Shown: in pieces, positions 41,137-49,861 of the stretch
Position numbering within the stretch: the stretch's first letter is position 1
How the letters are laid out: every line of letters starts with the position of its first letter
Source of the DNA: Coriobacteriaceae bacterium
Lineage (GTDB): Bacteria > Actinomycetota > Coriobacteriia > Coriobacteriales > Coriobacteriaceae
Assembly (NCBI GenBank): GCA_025993015.1
Contig: DAJPFV010000001.1
Span: 2,046,001-2,110,000, forward strand
Length of the DNA stretch: 64,000 nucleotides
Direction: 5' to 3'
The notes under the pieces: generated by a model
What the model was told of the DNA's origin: nothing
The model's input: the letters and a program-made list of their open reading frames with translations, nothing else
The model's database searches: none
Position numbers and translations under genes: made by a program

Positions 41137-42024
41137 ATGGCTGCAAACGACACCCAGAAAATCAAGCTGCCGTCCAGCGTGGTCTCCACCATCATCGGCA
41201 AGGTGAAGGACACCTCCACCATCGCCACGCTGAGCCCCAGCACGCCGCAGAAGTTCGCCGACACGACCTATCTCGTGTTCAACCCGACCGCAGAGGCCGA
41301 GGTCGTCGCCGAGGGCGGCAAGAAGTCTGGCTCCGAGATCTCCACCGACCCCGTGGTCGCAAAGCGCGCCAAGATCGTCACGACCACGCGCGTCTCCGAC
41401 GAGCTGAAGTGGGCCGACGAGGACAACCAGCTGGAGATCATCTCCAACATCATCGCCGACCAGACCGCCGCCGCGGGCCGCGCGCTCGACTACATCGTCT
41501 ACCACGCCATCAACCCCAAGACCGGCCTCGGCCTCACGGGCTACACCGCCCTGACCGCTGACAAGGACGTCCACAGCGTCGCCAAGACCGACTCCCCGGT
41601 CGACGACATCGACTCCCTCTCCGACGCCCTGCTCGACTACGGCATCAACGGCATCGCCATGAGCCGCCAGTTCGCCTCCGAGCTGCGCAAGCTGCGCGTG
41701 CCCGCCACCGGGCAGCGCCTGTACCCCGAGGTGCCGCTTTCCCTCAACGTGGGCAACCTCGACGGCATCCCCGCCTCCGTGTCCGGCACCGTGAACGGCC
41801 GTCTCGCCAAGACCCCGACCAATGTCTCCGCGATCATGGGCGACTTCTCCGCCATCAAGTGGGGCATGGTCCGCGACATCACCGCCGAGGTCATCGAGTA
41901 CGGCGACCCCGACAACACCGGTCAGGACCTGAAGGGCTACAACCAGATCGCCTACCGCACCGAGGCCGTGCTGGCCTACGCGGTACTCGACCCCAAGGCC
42001 TTCGCCGTCCTCAAGAGCGCCTAG
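41137..42024 (+). CDS. Major capsid protein (HK97 fold)
   Basis: 295 residues. The run TLSPSTPQKFADTTYLVFNPTAEAEVVAEGGKK and later DWVxx-like alpha-beta segments fit the HK97-fold phage major capsid family without a long N-terminal delta domain (scaffolding is by the separate upstream protein). Strong ribosome site (GAAAGG) and high-expression codon use. Confidence 0.9.
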   Translation: MAANDTQKIKLPSSVVSTIIGKVKDTSTIATLSPSTPQKFADTTYLVFNPTAEAEVVAEGGKKSGSEISTDPVVAKRAKIVTTTRVSDELKWADEDNQLEIISNIIADQTAAAGRALDYIVYHAINPKTGLGLTGYTALTADKDVHSVAKTDSPVDDIDSLSDALLDYGINGIAMSRQFASELRKLRVPATGQRLYPEVPLSLNVGNLDGIPASVSGTVNGRLAKTPTNVSAIMGDFSAIKWGMVRDITAEVIEYGDPDNTGQDLKGYNQIAYRTEAVLAYAVLDPKAFAVLKSA

Positions 42025-42035
42025 GAGGTCCCGAG

Positions 42036-42233
42036 ATGGCTCATCTAGTCCAGAAGTTCATCGTGGAGGACGCGGGCAAGGCGTCCAGCATCCTCCCGCA
42101 GCACGTTGCGCTCGTCTCGCCCGACGGCAAGCCGCTCGTGCTGCCCAAGAAGGTCGCCAACCCCGGCGCCAGCCCGACCGTCGCGAAGGTCGTGCAGGCC
42201 CTCGTCGACGCCGGGATCATGGAGGCCCAGTAG
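42036..42233 (+). CDS. Small head protein, possible capsid accessory
   Basis: 65 residues from ATG 42036, with GGAGGT upstream. It lies between capsid and connector genes. The beta-rich chain (HVALVSPDGKPLVLPKK) could be a head fibre or decoration protein, but no family is recognised. Confidence 0.55.
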   Translation: MAHLVQKFIVEDAGKASSILPQHVALVSPDGKPLVLPKKVANPGASPTVAKVVQALVDAGIMEAQ

Positions 42234-42235
42234 CC

Positions 42236-42631
42236 ATGGCCGCGCTCGCCAGCGTGGACGACTACAAGGCCCGCTACGGCGAGCCCGCGGACGAGGCCCG
42301 CACCGGTGTGCTGCTTCAGGACGCATCCGACCTGATGCTCTCGGCGTATGAGGACCGAATCGGCGAGTACATCGAGGGGGCGTGCCCGGCATTCGACCGC
42401 GCCGCCCCCGCCGTGTGCTGCCTGCTGGTCAACCGCGTGCTCTCGGCACCGTCCGCGATGGCCGGCGCCACGCAGTACAGCCAGGGGGCGGGCGGCTACA
42501 CGGCATCGGTGACCTACGGCTCGGCACTCGGCGAGATGTACCTCGGGAAGAGCGACCTCAGGCGCCTCGGGCTCACGGGCCAGGCGCTCGGGGCGCTCAC
42601 CCCGTTCGAGAGGGGTGGGGTGACCGAATGA
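42236..42631 (+). CDS. Head-tail connector protein (gp6/gp15-like)
   Basis: 131 residues. The helical start ASVDDYKARYGEPADEARTGVLLQDASDLMLSAYEDR and the AAPAVCCLLVNRVL helix are typical of head-tail adaptor proteins of the HK97 gp6/SPP1 gp15 group. It overlaps the next gene by 4 nt. Confidence 0.8.
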   Translation: MAALASVDDYKARYGEPADEARTGVLLQDASDLMLSAYEDRIGEYIEGACPAFDRAAPAVCCLLVNRVLSAPSAMAGATQYSQGAGGYTASVTYGSALGEMYLGKSDLRRLGLTGQALGALTPFERGGVTE

Positions 42632-42969
42632 CGTGCCTCATCTCCGGCGAGACCGTGACCGTGCGCAATGCGGCCCACTCGCTCGACGAGCTGGGCGAGC
42701 CGGCCGGCGAGGCGGTGACCGAGACGGCGGTCGACAACGTGGTCGTCTGCCCCGGCGCGACCGCCGACCTCGACTCGACGCGCCCGAACGGCGTGACGGT
42801 GGCCTTCACGCTGTGCTTCCCGAAGGGCGCCGACGTGTCCCTGAAGGACGCGACGGTCACGGTGCGCGGCACCGACTACAAGGTGGTCGGCGACCCCAAG
42901 CGATACACCGCGGCCAACACGCCCGGCCCCTGGGACCTCACCTGCGAGGTGACCCGAACCGATGGCTAG
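42628..42969 (+). CDS. Head closure protein
   Basis: 113 residues, mostly beta (ISGETVTVRNAAHSLDELGEP; DATVTVRGTDYKVVGDPKRYT). Position after the adaptor and the barrel-like pattern fit SPP1 gp16-type head closure proteins. Overlaps next gene. Confidence 0.7.
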   Translation: MTCLISGETVTVRNAAHSLDELGEPAGEAVTETAVDNVVVCPGATADLDSTRPNGVTVAFTLCFPKGADVSLKDATVTVRGTDYKVVGDPKRYTAANTPGPWDLTCEVTRTDG

Positions 42970-43252
42970 GGCGAAGTGCGAGGTCAAGATCAAGTGGAAG
43001 GGCTGGAACCGCGGCGGATACGCCGAGGTCATGAACGGCGGGGGCGTGCAGGCCATGCTCACCGAGAAGGCCAACGCCGCCGCGGCCGCATGCAACTCCA
43101 CGTTCACGCCGAAGTACGGCGAGAACGGCTACAGCACCGCGGTCGCAGGCGGTTCGCTTGCGAGGGGCCGCGTCGTCTACACGGATAGCAAGCACGCCAA
43201 CGTGAGCGAGCGCAAGCACAACCGCCTGCAATCCGTCTTCGGGGGTGACTGA
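42962..43252 (+). CDS. HK97 gp10-like tail completion protein
   Basis: 96 residues. WKGWNRGGYAEVMNGGGVQAMLTEKANAAAAACN is the helical start seen in gp10-like neck proteins that join head and tail. Function from position and weak family resemblance. Confidence 0.65.
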   Translation: MARAKCEVKIKWKGWNRGGYAEVMNGGGVQAMLTEKANAAAAACNSTFTPKYGENGYSTAVAGGSLARGRVVYTDSKHANVSERKHNRLQSVFGGD

Positions 43253-43593
43253 TGGATATCGAGAGGGTAGTGGCCCAGCGCCTTATGCACGCGACCGGCA
43301 TCAAGTGCGTGCCGGACGTTCCGCGCGAGAGACCCGATGAGTTCGTCCAGGTCACCCTCGCAGCCACGAGCGCGACGCGGTTCATCCAGTCGCCGCGCGT
43401 GCTCGCCACGTCGTGGGCGAAGACCCGCAGGCGCGCACACGAGATCGCCGAGGCCGTCGAGCGGGCGTGCTCCGCCATCGAGGACGAGCCGAACGTGTTC
43501 TCCGCCGTGCCCGACGGCACCTACCGATGGGACGACCCCGACACGGGGACTCCCAGATACCAGACGAACATCAACCTGACCATCTGCGAATAA
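43252..43593 (+). CDS. Tail terminator-like protein
   Basis: 113 residues: DIERVVAQRLMHATGIKCVPDVPRERPDEFVQV and YQTNINLTI fit the alpha-beta fold of gpU/gp17-type tail terminators. It directly precedes the major tail protein gene, the usual place. Confidence 0.7.
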   Translation: MDIERVVAQRLMHATGIKCVPDVPRERPDEFVQVTLAATSATRFIQSPRVLATSWAKTRRRAHEIAEAVERACSAIEDEPNVFSAVPDGTYRWDDPDTGTPRYQTNINLTICE

Positions 43594-43602
43594 GGAGCAA
43601 TC

Positions 43603-44205
43603 ATGGCAGAAAGCAACAAAAACAACGTCGCCAACGTCTCCAGCGCCAAGGGAGTCAAGGGCGGCTACATCTTCACCGCTCCCGTCGGAACGGCGCTGCC
43701 GACCGACTACACGACCGCGCTGCCCGAGGCGTGGAAGTGCCTCGGCTACATCAGCGAGGACGGCTACGTCGAGACGCTCGACACCGACTCCGAGGACATC
43801 AAGGACATGAACGGCGACCTCATGGCGTCGCCGCAGACCTCTCGCGTCGAGAGCGCGCAGCTCACGCTCGCCGAGATCAAGGCCGCGACCCTCAAGGTCA
43901 TGTACGGCTCCGGCAACGTCAAGGACGAGGCCGGCATGATCACCGTCAAGCACAACGGCGACTCCACCGAGACGTGGCCCGCCGTGCTAGAGCTCGTGCT
44001 CAAGAACGGCTGCCGCTGGCGCAAGGTCGTGCCGCTCCCCCAGTCCTCCGAGCTGGACGACCTCACCCTCGCCGTGGACGAGCTCGCCGCGCGCGCCCTC
44101 ACGGTCAAGTACCTCACCGACGATGCCGGCAACACCTGCTACGACTACATCCAGTCCACCGAGACCGCGACCGCCAAGGCCGCTGAGACCGCGGAGGGCA
44201 AGTAA
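43603..44205 (+). CDS. Major tail protein
   Basis: 200 residues, beta-rich, with an AAGGAG ribosome site. Segments GYIFTAPVGTALPTDYTTALPEAWKCLGYISEDGYVETLDTDSEDIKDMNGDL are typical of siphovirus tail tube proteins. It precedes the frameshifted chaperone genes and tape measure. Confidence 0.88.
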   Translation: MAESNKNNVANVSSAKGVKGGYIFTAPVGTALPTDYTTALPEAWKCLGYISEDGYVETLDTDSEDIKDMNGDLMASPQTSRVESAQLTLAEIKAATLKVMYGSGNVKDEAGMITVKHNGDSTETWPAVLELVLKNGCRWRKVVPLPQSSELDDLTLAVDELAARALTVKYLTDDAGNTCYDYIQSTETATAKAAETAEGK

Positions 44206-44498
44206 TGACCGAGCTCACATTCATCATCCCCGGCATCGACGGCGAGTTCACCGCCGACCTCGACGAGCTGCTCAGCTACAAGACGAACAAGCAGTTCGCC
44301 AAGAGCGAGACCGAGCCCGCCGGCATGTTCGAGGCCTTCGAGCGCGTCTTCGCCGGCCGCGACGAGGAGTACATGGAGCGCCTCGGCGGCTCCGTCGAGT
44401 CCACGGGCGTGCTCATGCAGGCCGCATTCGAGGCGGCGAAGGCAAAAAACTCCCAGGATTCGTCATCGAGCTCGAAGGGCACCGCGCAGAAGTCGTAG
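44205..44498 (+). CDS. Tail assembly chaperone, short form (gpG-like)
   Basis: 97 residues in the zero frame, ending soon after the slippery site at 44444-44450. It begins with the ELTFIIPGIDGEF beta segment, followed by a helical part. Tail chaperones coat the tape measure during assembly; the short form is made without frameshift and in excess. Confidence 0.85.
   Translation: MTELTFIIPGIDGEFTADLDELLSYKTNKQFAKSETEPAGMFEAFERVFAGRDEEYMERLGGSVESTGVLMQAAFEAAKAKNSQDSSSSSKGTAQKS
44444..44450 (+). promoter_or_regulatory. Programmed -1 ribosomal frameshift site (A AAA AAC)
   Basis: In the zero frame the codons are GCA-AAA-AAC, so the heptamer A-AAA-AAC is in slippery phase. Slipping back one base continues in the long overlapping frame to 44848. 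This is the standard device for making gpG and gpGT. Confidence 0.9.
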
Positions 44499-44848
44499 CG
44501 GACTTCAGACAGTACTACGGCATCGACCTCCCGCTCGAGGGCGGACCGGACGACCTCCGGCGCGCCGCCCTCCTGTGGGAGCAGCTGCCGAAGGAGTCGA
44601 GGTGCGCGCGCCGCATGTACCCGGAGCTCAAGTGGAGCGAGGAGACGTACATGCTCTGGCGTATCGAGCACCAGCTCAGGAGCCTCGCGTGGGGGCTGAG
44701 CGACAAGAAGCACCGGCCGCCGCAGGAGCCGCAGCCGCTCAAGACGCCCGGTCAGCTCGCGGAGCTCAAGAGGCACCAGCGCAACGCCCTCGCGAACAGG
44801 GCGGAAATCGACGAGATTCTAGGATTAGGAGGACGGGATGGCGACTAG
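44445..44848 (+). CDS. Tail assembly chaperone, T extension (made by -1 frameshift)
   Basis: The frame entered after the A AAA AAC slip reads KKLPGFVIELEGHRAEVVADFRQYYGIDL and runs about 134 residues to TGA 44848, giving a G-T fusion of about 214 residues. YYGIDLPLEGGPDDLRRAALLWEQLP resembles known gpT-like extensions. It has no start of its own and overlaps the tape measure gene by 11 nt. Confidence 0.87.
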
Positions 44849-47309
44849 CGTAGGCTCGGCATGCATCACGCTCATGCCGTCCATGAAGGGCTTCGCCGGC
44901 AGCATCTGCTCGGAGTTCGGCGACACGGGCTCCAAGGCCGGAAAGTCATTTGGCGACACGATGACCTCCGGCGTGGACGGCGGGGTCAAGCGCTCCAGCG
45001 GGCTGCTGAGCGGGCTCGGCACCGTCGCAAGGGGCGTGGGCACCGTCGCCGCGGCTGGCATGGGCGCGCTCACCACGGCGGTGACCGCAATCGGCGGCGC
45101 CGCGGTATCCGCATACGCCGACTACGAGCAGCTGGTCGGCGGCGTCGATACGCTCTTCGGTTCCGCGTCCGGCAAACTGCAGGGATACGCCGCGGATGCG
45201 TACAAGACGTGCGGCATGAGCGCAAACCAATACATGACCCAGGCGACCAGCTTCGCCGCATCGCTCGTGAGCTCGTGCGGCGGCGACGTGGCGAAGGCCG
45301 CCGAGTCCGCCAACACGGCGATGGGCGACATGGCGGACAACGTCAACAAGATGGGCTCGGACATGGCCGACGTCCAGAACGCCTACCAAGGTTTTGCCAA
45401 GCAAAACTACACGATGCTGGACAACCTGAAGCTGGGTTACGGCGGCACGAAGTCCGAGATGGAGCGACTCATCGCGGACGCCAACAAGCTGCGCGCGACG
45501 CAGGGCAAGACCGCCGACCTCACCATCGACAGCTACGCCGACGTGGTCGAGGCGATCCACACCGTGCAGTCCGAGATGGGCATCACCGGCACGACCTCCA
45601 AGGAAGCCGCGACGACCATCTCCGGCTCCATCGGCATGGCCAAGGCATCGTGGGAGAACTTCCTCACCGGTCTGGGCCGAGACGACGTGGACTTCTCGCA
45701 GCTCACCGGGCAGCTGCTCACGTCCGTCGGCGCGGTCGCCAAGAACATCGCGCCGCGCGTCGCGCAGATCGGGCAGGGCATCATCAAGGCGCTCCCCGCG
45801 GCGCTCTCCGGCATCGCGTCGGTGCTCACGCCCATCGTGTCCGAGGCGCTCGCCACGGCGTGGAACATCGCCGTCGGGGCGCTCGCCGGCATCGGTATCA
45901 AGCTGCCGAAGCTGGACTCCTCGCAGATCTGCTCGGCGCTTCAGGCCATCCTTGGCGTGGCCACGTCCGTCGGTAACGGCATCAAGGCGGCAATCGGGTT
46001 CATCGCGCCGCTCATCGCGCCAATCGGCACGGCGCTGCTCAACATCGCGCAGGCCGTGCTGCCGGTGCTCTCCACCGGCATACAGGTGGTGCTCGGCATC
46101 GTGCAGGCGCTGTCGCCGGTCATCGGCTTCCTGGTCGGTGTCATCGCGGACGTGATGACGACCGTCTCGCAGCTCGTCGCCATCGCCATGCCCGCCGTGC
46201 AGTCCGTGCTGTCCGCCGTGCTGGCGGCGATGCCGCTCATCCAGGGCGCCATCCAGGTGGCGATGGGCATCATCTCCGCCGTCTGGAATGCCGTCTGGCC
46301 CGTGATCTCCGCTGTCCTGACTGGCGTGATGGATGCAATCTCCACTGCCGTCCAGGTCGCGATGGCCGTGGTGCAGACGGTTATCTCCACGGTCACCGCC
46401 GCGATAAGCGGAGACTGGGATACGGTCTGGAATACCATCAAGTCGGTAGCCGAGCTCGTCTGGTCTCAGATAGAGTTCGCCGTGCGGGCGGCCATCGGGG
46501 TCGTCGAGTCCGTGATAACGTCCACGCTCGATGGAATCAGCTCGGTTTGGTCGAGCGTGTGGGACACCGTCCGCGATTTCGCCGAGGTGGTCTGGGGACG
46601 CATCAAGTTCGCCGTCAACTCGGCGATAAATCAGGTCAGCGGCGTGATCAGCTCCGTGCTCAACAGCATCAGCTCCACGTGGTCGAGCATGTGGGGGAGC
46701 ATCAAGAGCGCCTGCTCGTCCATCTGGGAGGGCATCAAGAGCGCGGCGTCCAACGGAATCAACTCCGTCTACAGGACCGTCACGAGCATCAAGGGCAAGA
46801 TCACCGGATTCTTCTCGGGCGCGCGCAACTGGCTCTTCAACTCCGGCAAGTCGATACTCAACGGCCTGAAGGACGGCATCATGTCCGCTATCGGCTCGGT
46901 GACCTCGGCGGTCTCCGGTGCAGTCTCCAGAATCCGCTCCTTCTTCCCGTTCTCGCCGGCAAAGGTCGGCCCCTTCTCCGGGCACGGCTACACGACCTTC
47001 TCGGGCAAGGCCCTCATGCAGGGCTGGGCGCAGGGCATCGGCTCCGGCACCGGCACCGTGGTCTCCGCCATCAGCGGCGCCATGGACACCGCGCAGGGGA
47101 TGCTCTCGACGGGCCTGACCGTCGCGCCGTCCGCTGTCTACACTCCGGCGCGTCCCGAGGAGGATTCCGACGACGCCCTCGCCGGCATCCTGTCCGTCCT
47201 CGAGCAGATCAGGGACAAGGACGGAAACCTGTACATCGACTCGGAGCGCGTCTCCTCCGCCATCGCGATGCGCGGCAGGCACACGCTCGCCGCAAGGGGG
47301 TTCGCATGA
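44838..47309 (+). CDS. Tail tape measure protein
   Basis: 823 residues, the largest open frame, setting tail length. The TP901-type core (YADYEQLVGGVDTLFGSASGKLQGYAADAYKTCGMSANQYM; about 95-300) is followed by many hydrophobic helical segments (about 330-520) and repeats of IS-ConsVWSSVWD type (about 530-650), then a PFSPAKVGPFSGHGYTTFSG segment. Ala and Ser rich, as in the family. Confidence 0.93.
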   Translation: MATSVGSACITLMPSMKGFAGSICSEFGDTGSKAGKSFGDTMTSGVDGGVKRSSGLLSGLGTVARGVGTVAAAGMGALTTAVTAIGGAAVSAYADYEQLVGGVDTLFGSASGKLQGYAADAYKTCGMSANQYMTQATSFAASLVSSCGGDVAKAAESANTAMGDMADNVNKMGSDMADVQNAYQGFAKQNYTMLDNLKLGYGGTKSEMERLIADANKLRATQGKTADLTIDSYADVVEAIHTVQSEMGITGTTSKEAATTISGSIGMAKASWENFLTGLGRDDVDFSQLTGQLLTSVGAVAKNIAPRVAQIGQGIIKALPAALSGIASVLTPIVSEALATAWNIAVGALAGIGIKLPKLDSSQICSALQAILGVATSVGNGIKAAIGFIAPLIAPIGTALLNIAQAVLPVLSTGIQVVLGIVQALSPVIGFLVGVIADVMTTVSQLVAIAMPAVQSVLSAVLAAMPLIQGAIQVAMGIISAVWNAVWPVISAVLTGVMDAISTAVQVAMAVVQTVISTVTAAISGDWDTVWNTIKSVAELVWSQIEFAVRAAIGVVESVITSTLDGISSVWSSVWDTVRDFAEVVWGRIKFAVNSAINQVSGVISSVLNSISSTWSSMWGSIKSACSSIWEGIKSAASNGINSVYRTVTSIKGKITGFFSGARNWLFNSGKSILNGLKDGIMSAIGSVTSAVSGAVSRIRSFFPFSPAKVGPFSGHGYTTFSGKALMQGWAQGIGSGTGTVVSAISGAMDTAQGMLSTGLTVAPSAVYTPARPEEDSDDALAGILSVLEQIRDKDGNLYIDSERVSSAIAMRGRHTLAARGFA

Positions 47310-48004
47310 TATTCGGAGGAATCGACCTCACGCCGTACCTGCTGGTGACCAAGGTCACGAGACCGGTTGTCCCCAAGGTGCGGCTCGATGAGACCGAGGT
47401 CCCCGGCATGGACGGCACGCACGTCCGCGCCACGGGCCTCGAGCCCGTCGAGATAGCGGTCGACTGCAACATCGTCGGCGGCTCCCTCGACGAGGTCGCC
47501 GAGGCAAGGGCCGTGCTCGCCTCGGCGCTGTCCGGCGGCGAGAAGGCCCTCGTGCTCGACGACGCTCCCGAGCGCTACATGCTCGCGCGCTACAGGGGAG
47601 GGGCGGAGCAGGGGCGCAACGCGCACATGCCGAATCTCACGCTCGGGTTCTACTGTGCAGACCCCGCCGCCTACGGGCAGCGGCGCTCCGAGCAGGTGTC
47701 GGCATCCCAGCGCGCCGTCGCCGCCGGGGGCAACTACAGGGCCTACCCTACGGTCACGTGTAGGCCCCCGGCAGGCTCGAGCTGGACAATCACCAACGTC
47801 TCGACCGGGCGGTTCGTCCGCGTCGAGGCGTCGTTCACGGGCGCACAGACCGTCGTGCTGGACATGCGCGCCGAGCGCTGCACCGTCAACGGCGCGGACT
47901 GGCCCGTGACCGTCGCGAGCGACTTCTTCTCGCTCGACGGCGTGCAGCAGATCAAGACGAGCGGCGGCACCGCGACGCTCGAATGGGAGGAGAGGTGGCT
48001 CTAG
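47306..48004 (+). CDS. Distal tail protein (Dit)
   Basis: 232 residues from ATG 47306. The N-terminal domain (GGIDLTPYLLVTKVTRP; PGMDGTHVRATGLEPVEIAVDCNI) is the Dit/tail-component family; the C-terminal part is a galectin-like beta domain. Dit forms the hub between tail tube and baseplate. It follows the tape measure and directly abuts the tail-tip gene. Confidence 0.88.
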   Translation: MIFGGIDLTPYLLVTKVTRPVVPKVRLDETEVPGMDGTHVRATGLEPVEIAVDCNIVGGSLDEVAEARAVLASALSGGEKALVLDDAPERYMLARYRGGAEQGRNAHMPNLTLGFYCADPAAYGQRRSEQVSASQRAVAAGGNYRAYPTVTCRPPAGSSWTITNVSTGRFVRVEASFTGAQTVVLDMRAERCTVNGADWPVTVASDFFSLDGVQQIKTSGGTATLEWEERWL

Positions 48005-49861
48005 GTGCGAATTGACGTATACACGTGGCAGGACGCCTACGTATCGACAATCGGCCCCGAGGAGCTGCTCTCCCTCACCCATACCGACGAGCTCAACGGC
48101 GAGGACAGCGTGGACATCGTCACGACCTTCGCGCTCAAGCAGGGCTACCGCCTCGTGTGGGCCGACCGCCTCGGCAAGGTCCACGAGCACGTCTGCCAAG
48201 ACCCCAAGGGCCTCCACGCCGGAGGCGATACGGTCTACACGGACACGGCGATCAACTCAATCTGCGAGACGTACGGCGACTATATCGAGGACAAGCGCCC
48301 CTACGGCTACGGCTTCTTGCAGGCGCTGAATGTCTGCCTTGGGCCGACCCGCTGGACCGCCGGAACGGTCGACCAGACCGGCACCGTCGACCAGACCGGC
48401 ACCGTCGACAAGAGCCTGACCTTCTACCACACCTCGGCGCGCGAGGCTCTCCAGTCAATCTTGAAATGCGGCGGTGAGCTTGAGACTGAAATCACCGTAT
48501 CCGGCGGCAGGGTGACCTCTCGCAGGGTGGGCATCCGCTCGCATCGAGGCGCGAAGGGCGGTCACCGCCGGTTCACCTACACCAAGGACCTGGCATCCGT
48601 CTCCCGCACCGAGCATTACGGGGCGATAACGGCCTGCTACGGCTACGGCAAGGGAATCGAGACGGATACCGGTGGATACGGCCGCAAGCTGACCTTCGGC
48701 GACATCAACAACGGCAAGAACTACGTGGAGGACGCGACCGCGCTCAAGCTCTACGGTCGACCCGACGGCAGGGGCGGGCGCGCGCACGTGTTCGGGCAAT
48801 ATGAAAATCCAAATTGCGAGGACGCGGCGACGCTGCTCGCCGAGACCCGCGCGTACCTCGACTCCCGCAAAGAGCCGGGAGTGACTTACGAGGCCGACGC
48901 CGTCGACCTCGTGCAGTTCGGACGCGAGTGGGAGGGCGTCGCCGTGGGCGACGACGTCCAGATCGTCGATACGGCATTCAGCCCGGCGCTGCGCTGCGAG
49001 GGCCGCGTGACCAAGCTCGTCACCGATGAGCTCGGCGGCACCGTCCGCGTGACGCTCGGCAACGTGACCGAGACAATTGCGGACATGTTGCTGGCGCAGC
49101 AGCAGAAAGTGTCCAGCCTGTCCAAGCGCTCGTCCAGCTGGGACGTGGCGGCATCGACGCCGCCGTCGTACCTCCAGCAGGTCGTGGACGCGATGAACAC
49201 ACAGTTCAACATGTCCGGCAGCAGCTACACCTTCACCAGCTTCGAGCAGGGGACAATCTACGCATCCGTACCCATGGACGCAAACGGCCGCTCGACCACG
49301 GGCAAGGGCAGCGCCATGCAGCTGTGCTCGCAGGGCTTCCGCATCGCCTCCGGCTGCAAGGCCGACGGCTCGTGGGACTGGCGCACCTTCGGCACCGGCG
49401 CGGGCTTCACCGCCGACCTCATCACGGTCGGCACGCTCATGGGCGACCTGATCAAGGCCGGAACCATCCAAGACAGGAGCGGCAAGAACTACTGGAACCT
49501 CGACGAGAGCGAGGTCCATCTAGGCCCCGGCGCGAAGCTCGGCGACAAGGACATCGCCGTCGCCGATGCCGTGATAGCGTCGGTGGACGTCGAGTACGCC
49601 CAGGGAACGTCGCGCGTCACCGAGCCGCAGGGCGGATGGCAGACCACGGCGCCGCAATGGGTGTCGGGCAAGTACATCTGGACGCGCACCAAGACCACCA
49701 TGCAGTCCGGCGACATCGAGTACAGCGAGCCCGTGTGCATCAGCGGCATCGACGGCGCCAAGGGCGACAAGGGCTCGACCGGTACCGGCGTGCGCGGCAT
49801 CGTCGAGCAGTACTACCTCTCCACGAGCTCCACGGCGCAGTCCGGCGGCAGCTGGTCGTAG
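48005..49861 (+). CDS. Tail-tip / tail-associated protein (Tal-like), part before an in-frame TAG
   Basis: 618 residues from GTG 48005, with GGAGGAGAGG upstream. The N-terminal about 350 residues (RIDVYTWQDAYVSTIGPEEL; HTDELNGEDSVDI) are the siphovirus tail-tip hub (phage endopeptidase tail family). An 18-bp tandem repeat gives GTVDQT repeats near 122. From about 530 tail-fibre-like modules begin (GGWQTTAPQWVSGKYIWTRTKT). TAG 49859-49861 interrupts the second module, and the frame continues without change to 51277. As given, the product lacks its C-terminal 470 residues. Confidence 0.85.
   Translation: MRIDVYTWQDAYVSTIGPEELLSLTHTDELNGEDSVDIVTTFALKQGYRLVWADRLGKVHEHVCQDPKGLHAGGDTVYTDTAINSICETYGDYIEDKRPYGYGFLQALNVCLGPTRWTAGTVDQTGTVDQTGTVDKSLTFYHTSAREALQSILKCGGELETEITVSGGRVTSRRVGIRSHRGAKGGHRRFTYTKDLASVSRTEHYGAITACYGYGKGIETDTGGYGRKLTFGDINNGKNYVEDATALKLYGRPDGRGGRAHVFGQYENPNCEDAATLLAETRAYLDSRKEPGVTYEADAVDLVQFGREWEGVAVGDDVQIVDTAFSPALRCEGRVTKLVTDELGGTVRVTLGNVTETIADMLLAQQQKVSSLSKRSSSWDVAASTPPSYLQQVVDAMNTQFNMSGSSYTFTSFEQGTIYASVPMDANGRSTTGKGSAMQLCSQGFRIASGCKADGSWDWRTFGTGAGFTADLITVGTLMGDLIKAGTIQDRSGKNYWNLDESEVHLGPGAKLGDKDIAVADAVIASVDVEYAQGTSRVTEPQGGWQTTAPQWVSGKYIWTRTKTTMQSGDIEYSEPVCISGIDGAKGDKGSTGTGVRGIVEQYYLSTSSTAQSGGSWS
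48368..48411 (+). repeat. 18-bp tandem repeat in the tail-tip gene
   Basis: GTCGACCAGACCGGCACC occurs at 48368-48385 and 48386-48403, followed by a partial third copy. It keeps the frame and encodes VDQTGT units, so copy number could vary without a frameshift. Confidence 0.8.

Noticed and set aside
44946..47282. A 778-codon open frame opposite the tape measure gene
   Set aside because: Antisense shadow of the tape measure protein; very rich in Asp/Arg/Gly/His without a fold signature.
48368..48411. Short tandem repeats as a CRISPR array
   Set aside because: Repeats are contiguous, 18 bp, inside a coding frame, with no spacers and no cas genes in the window.
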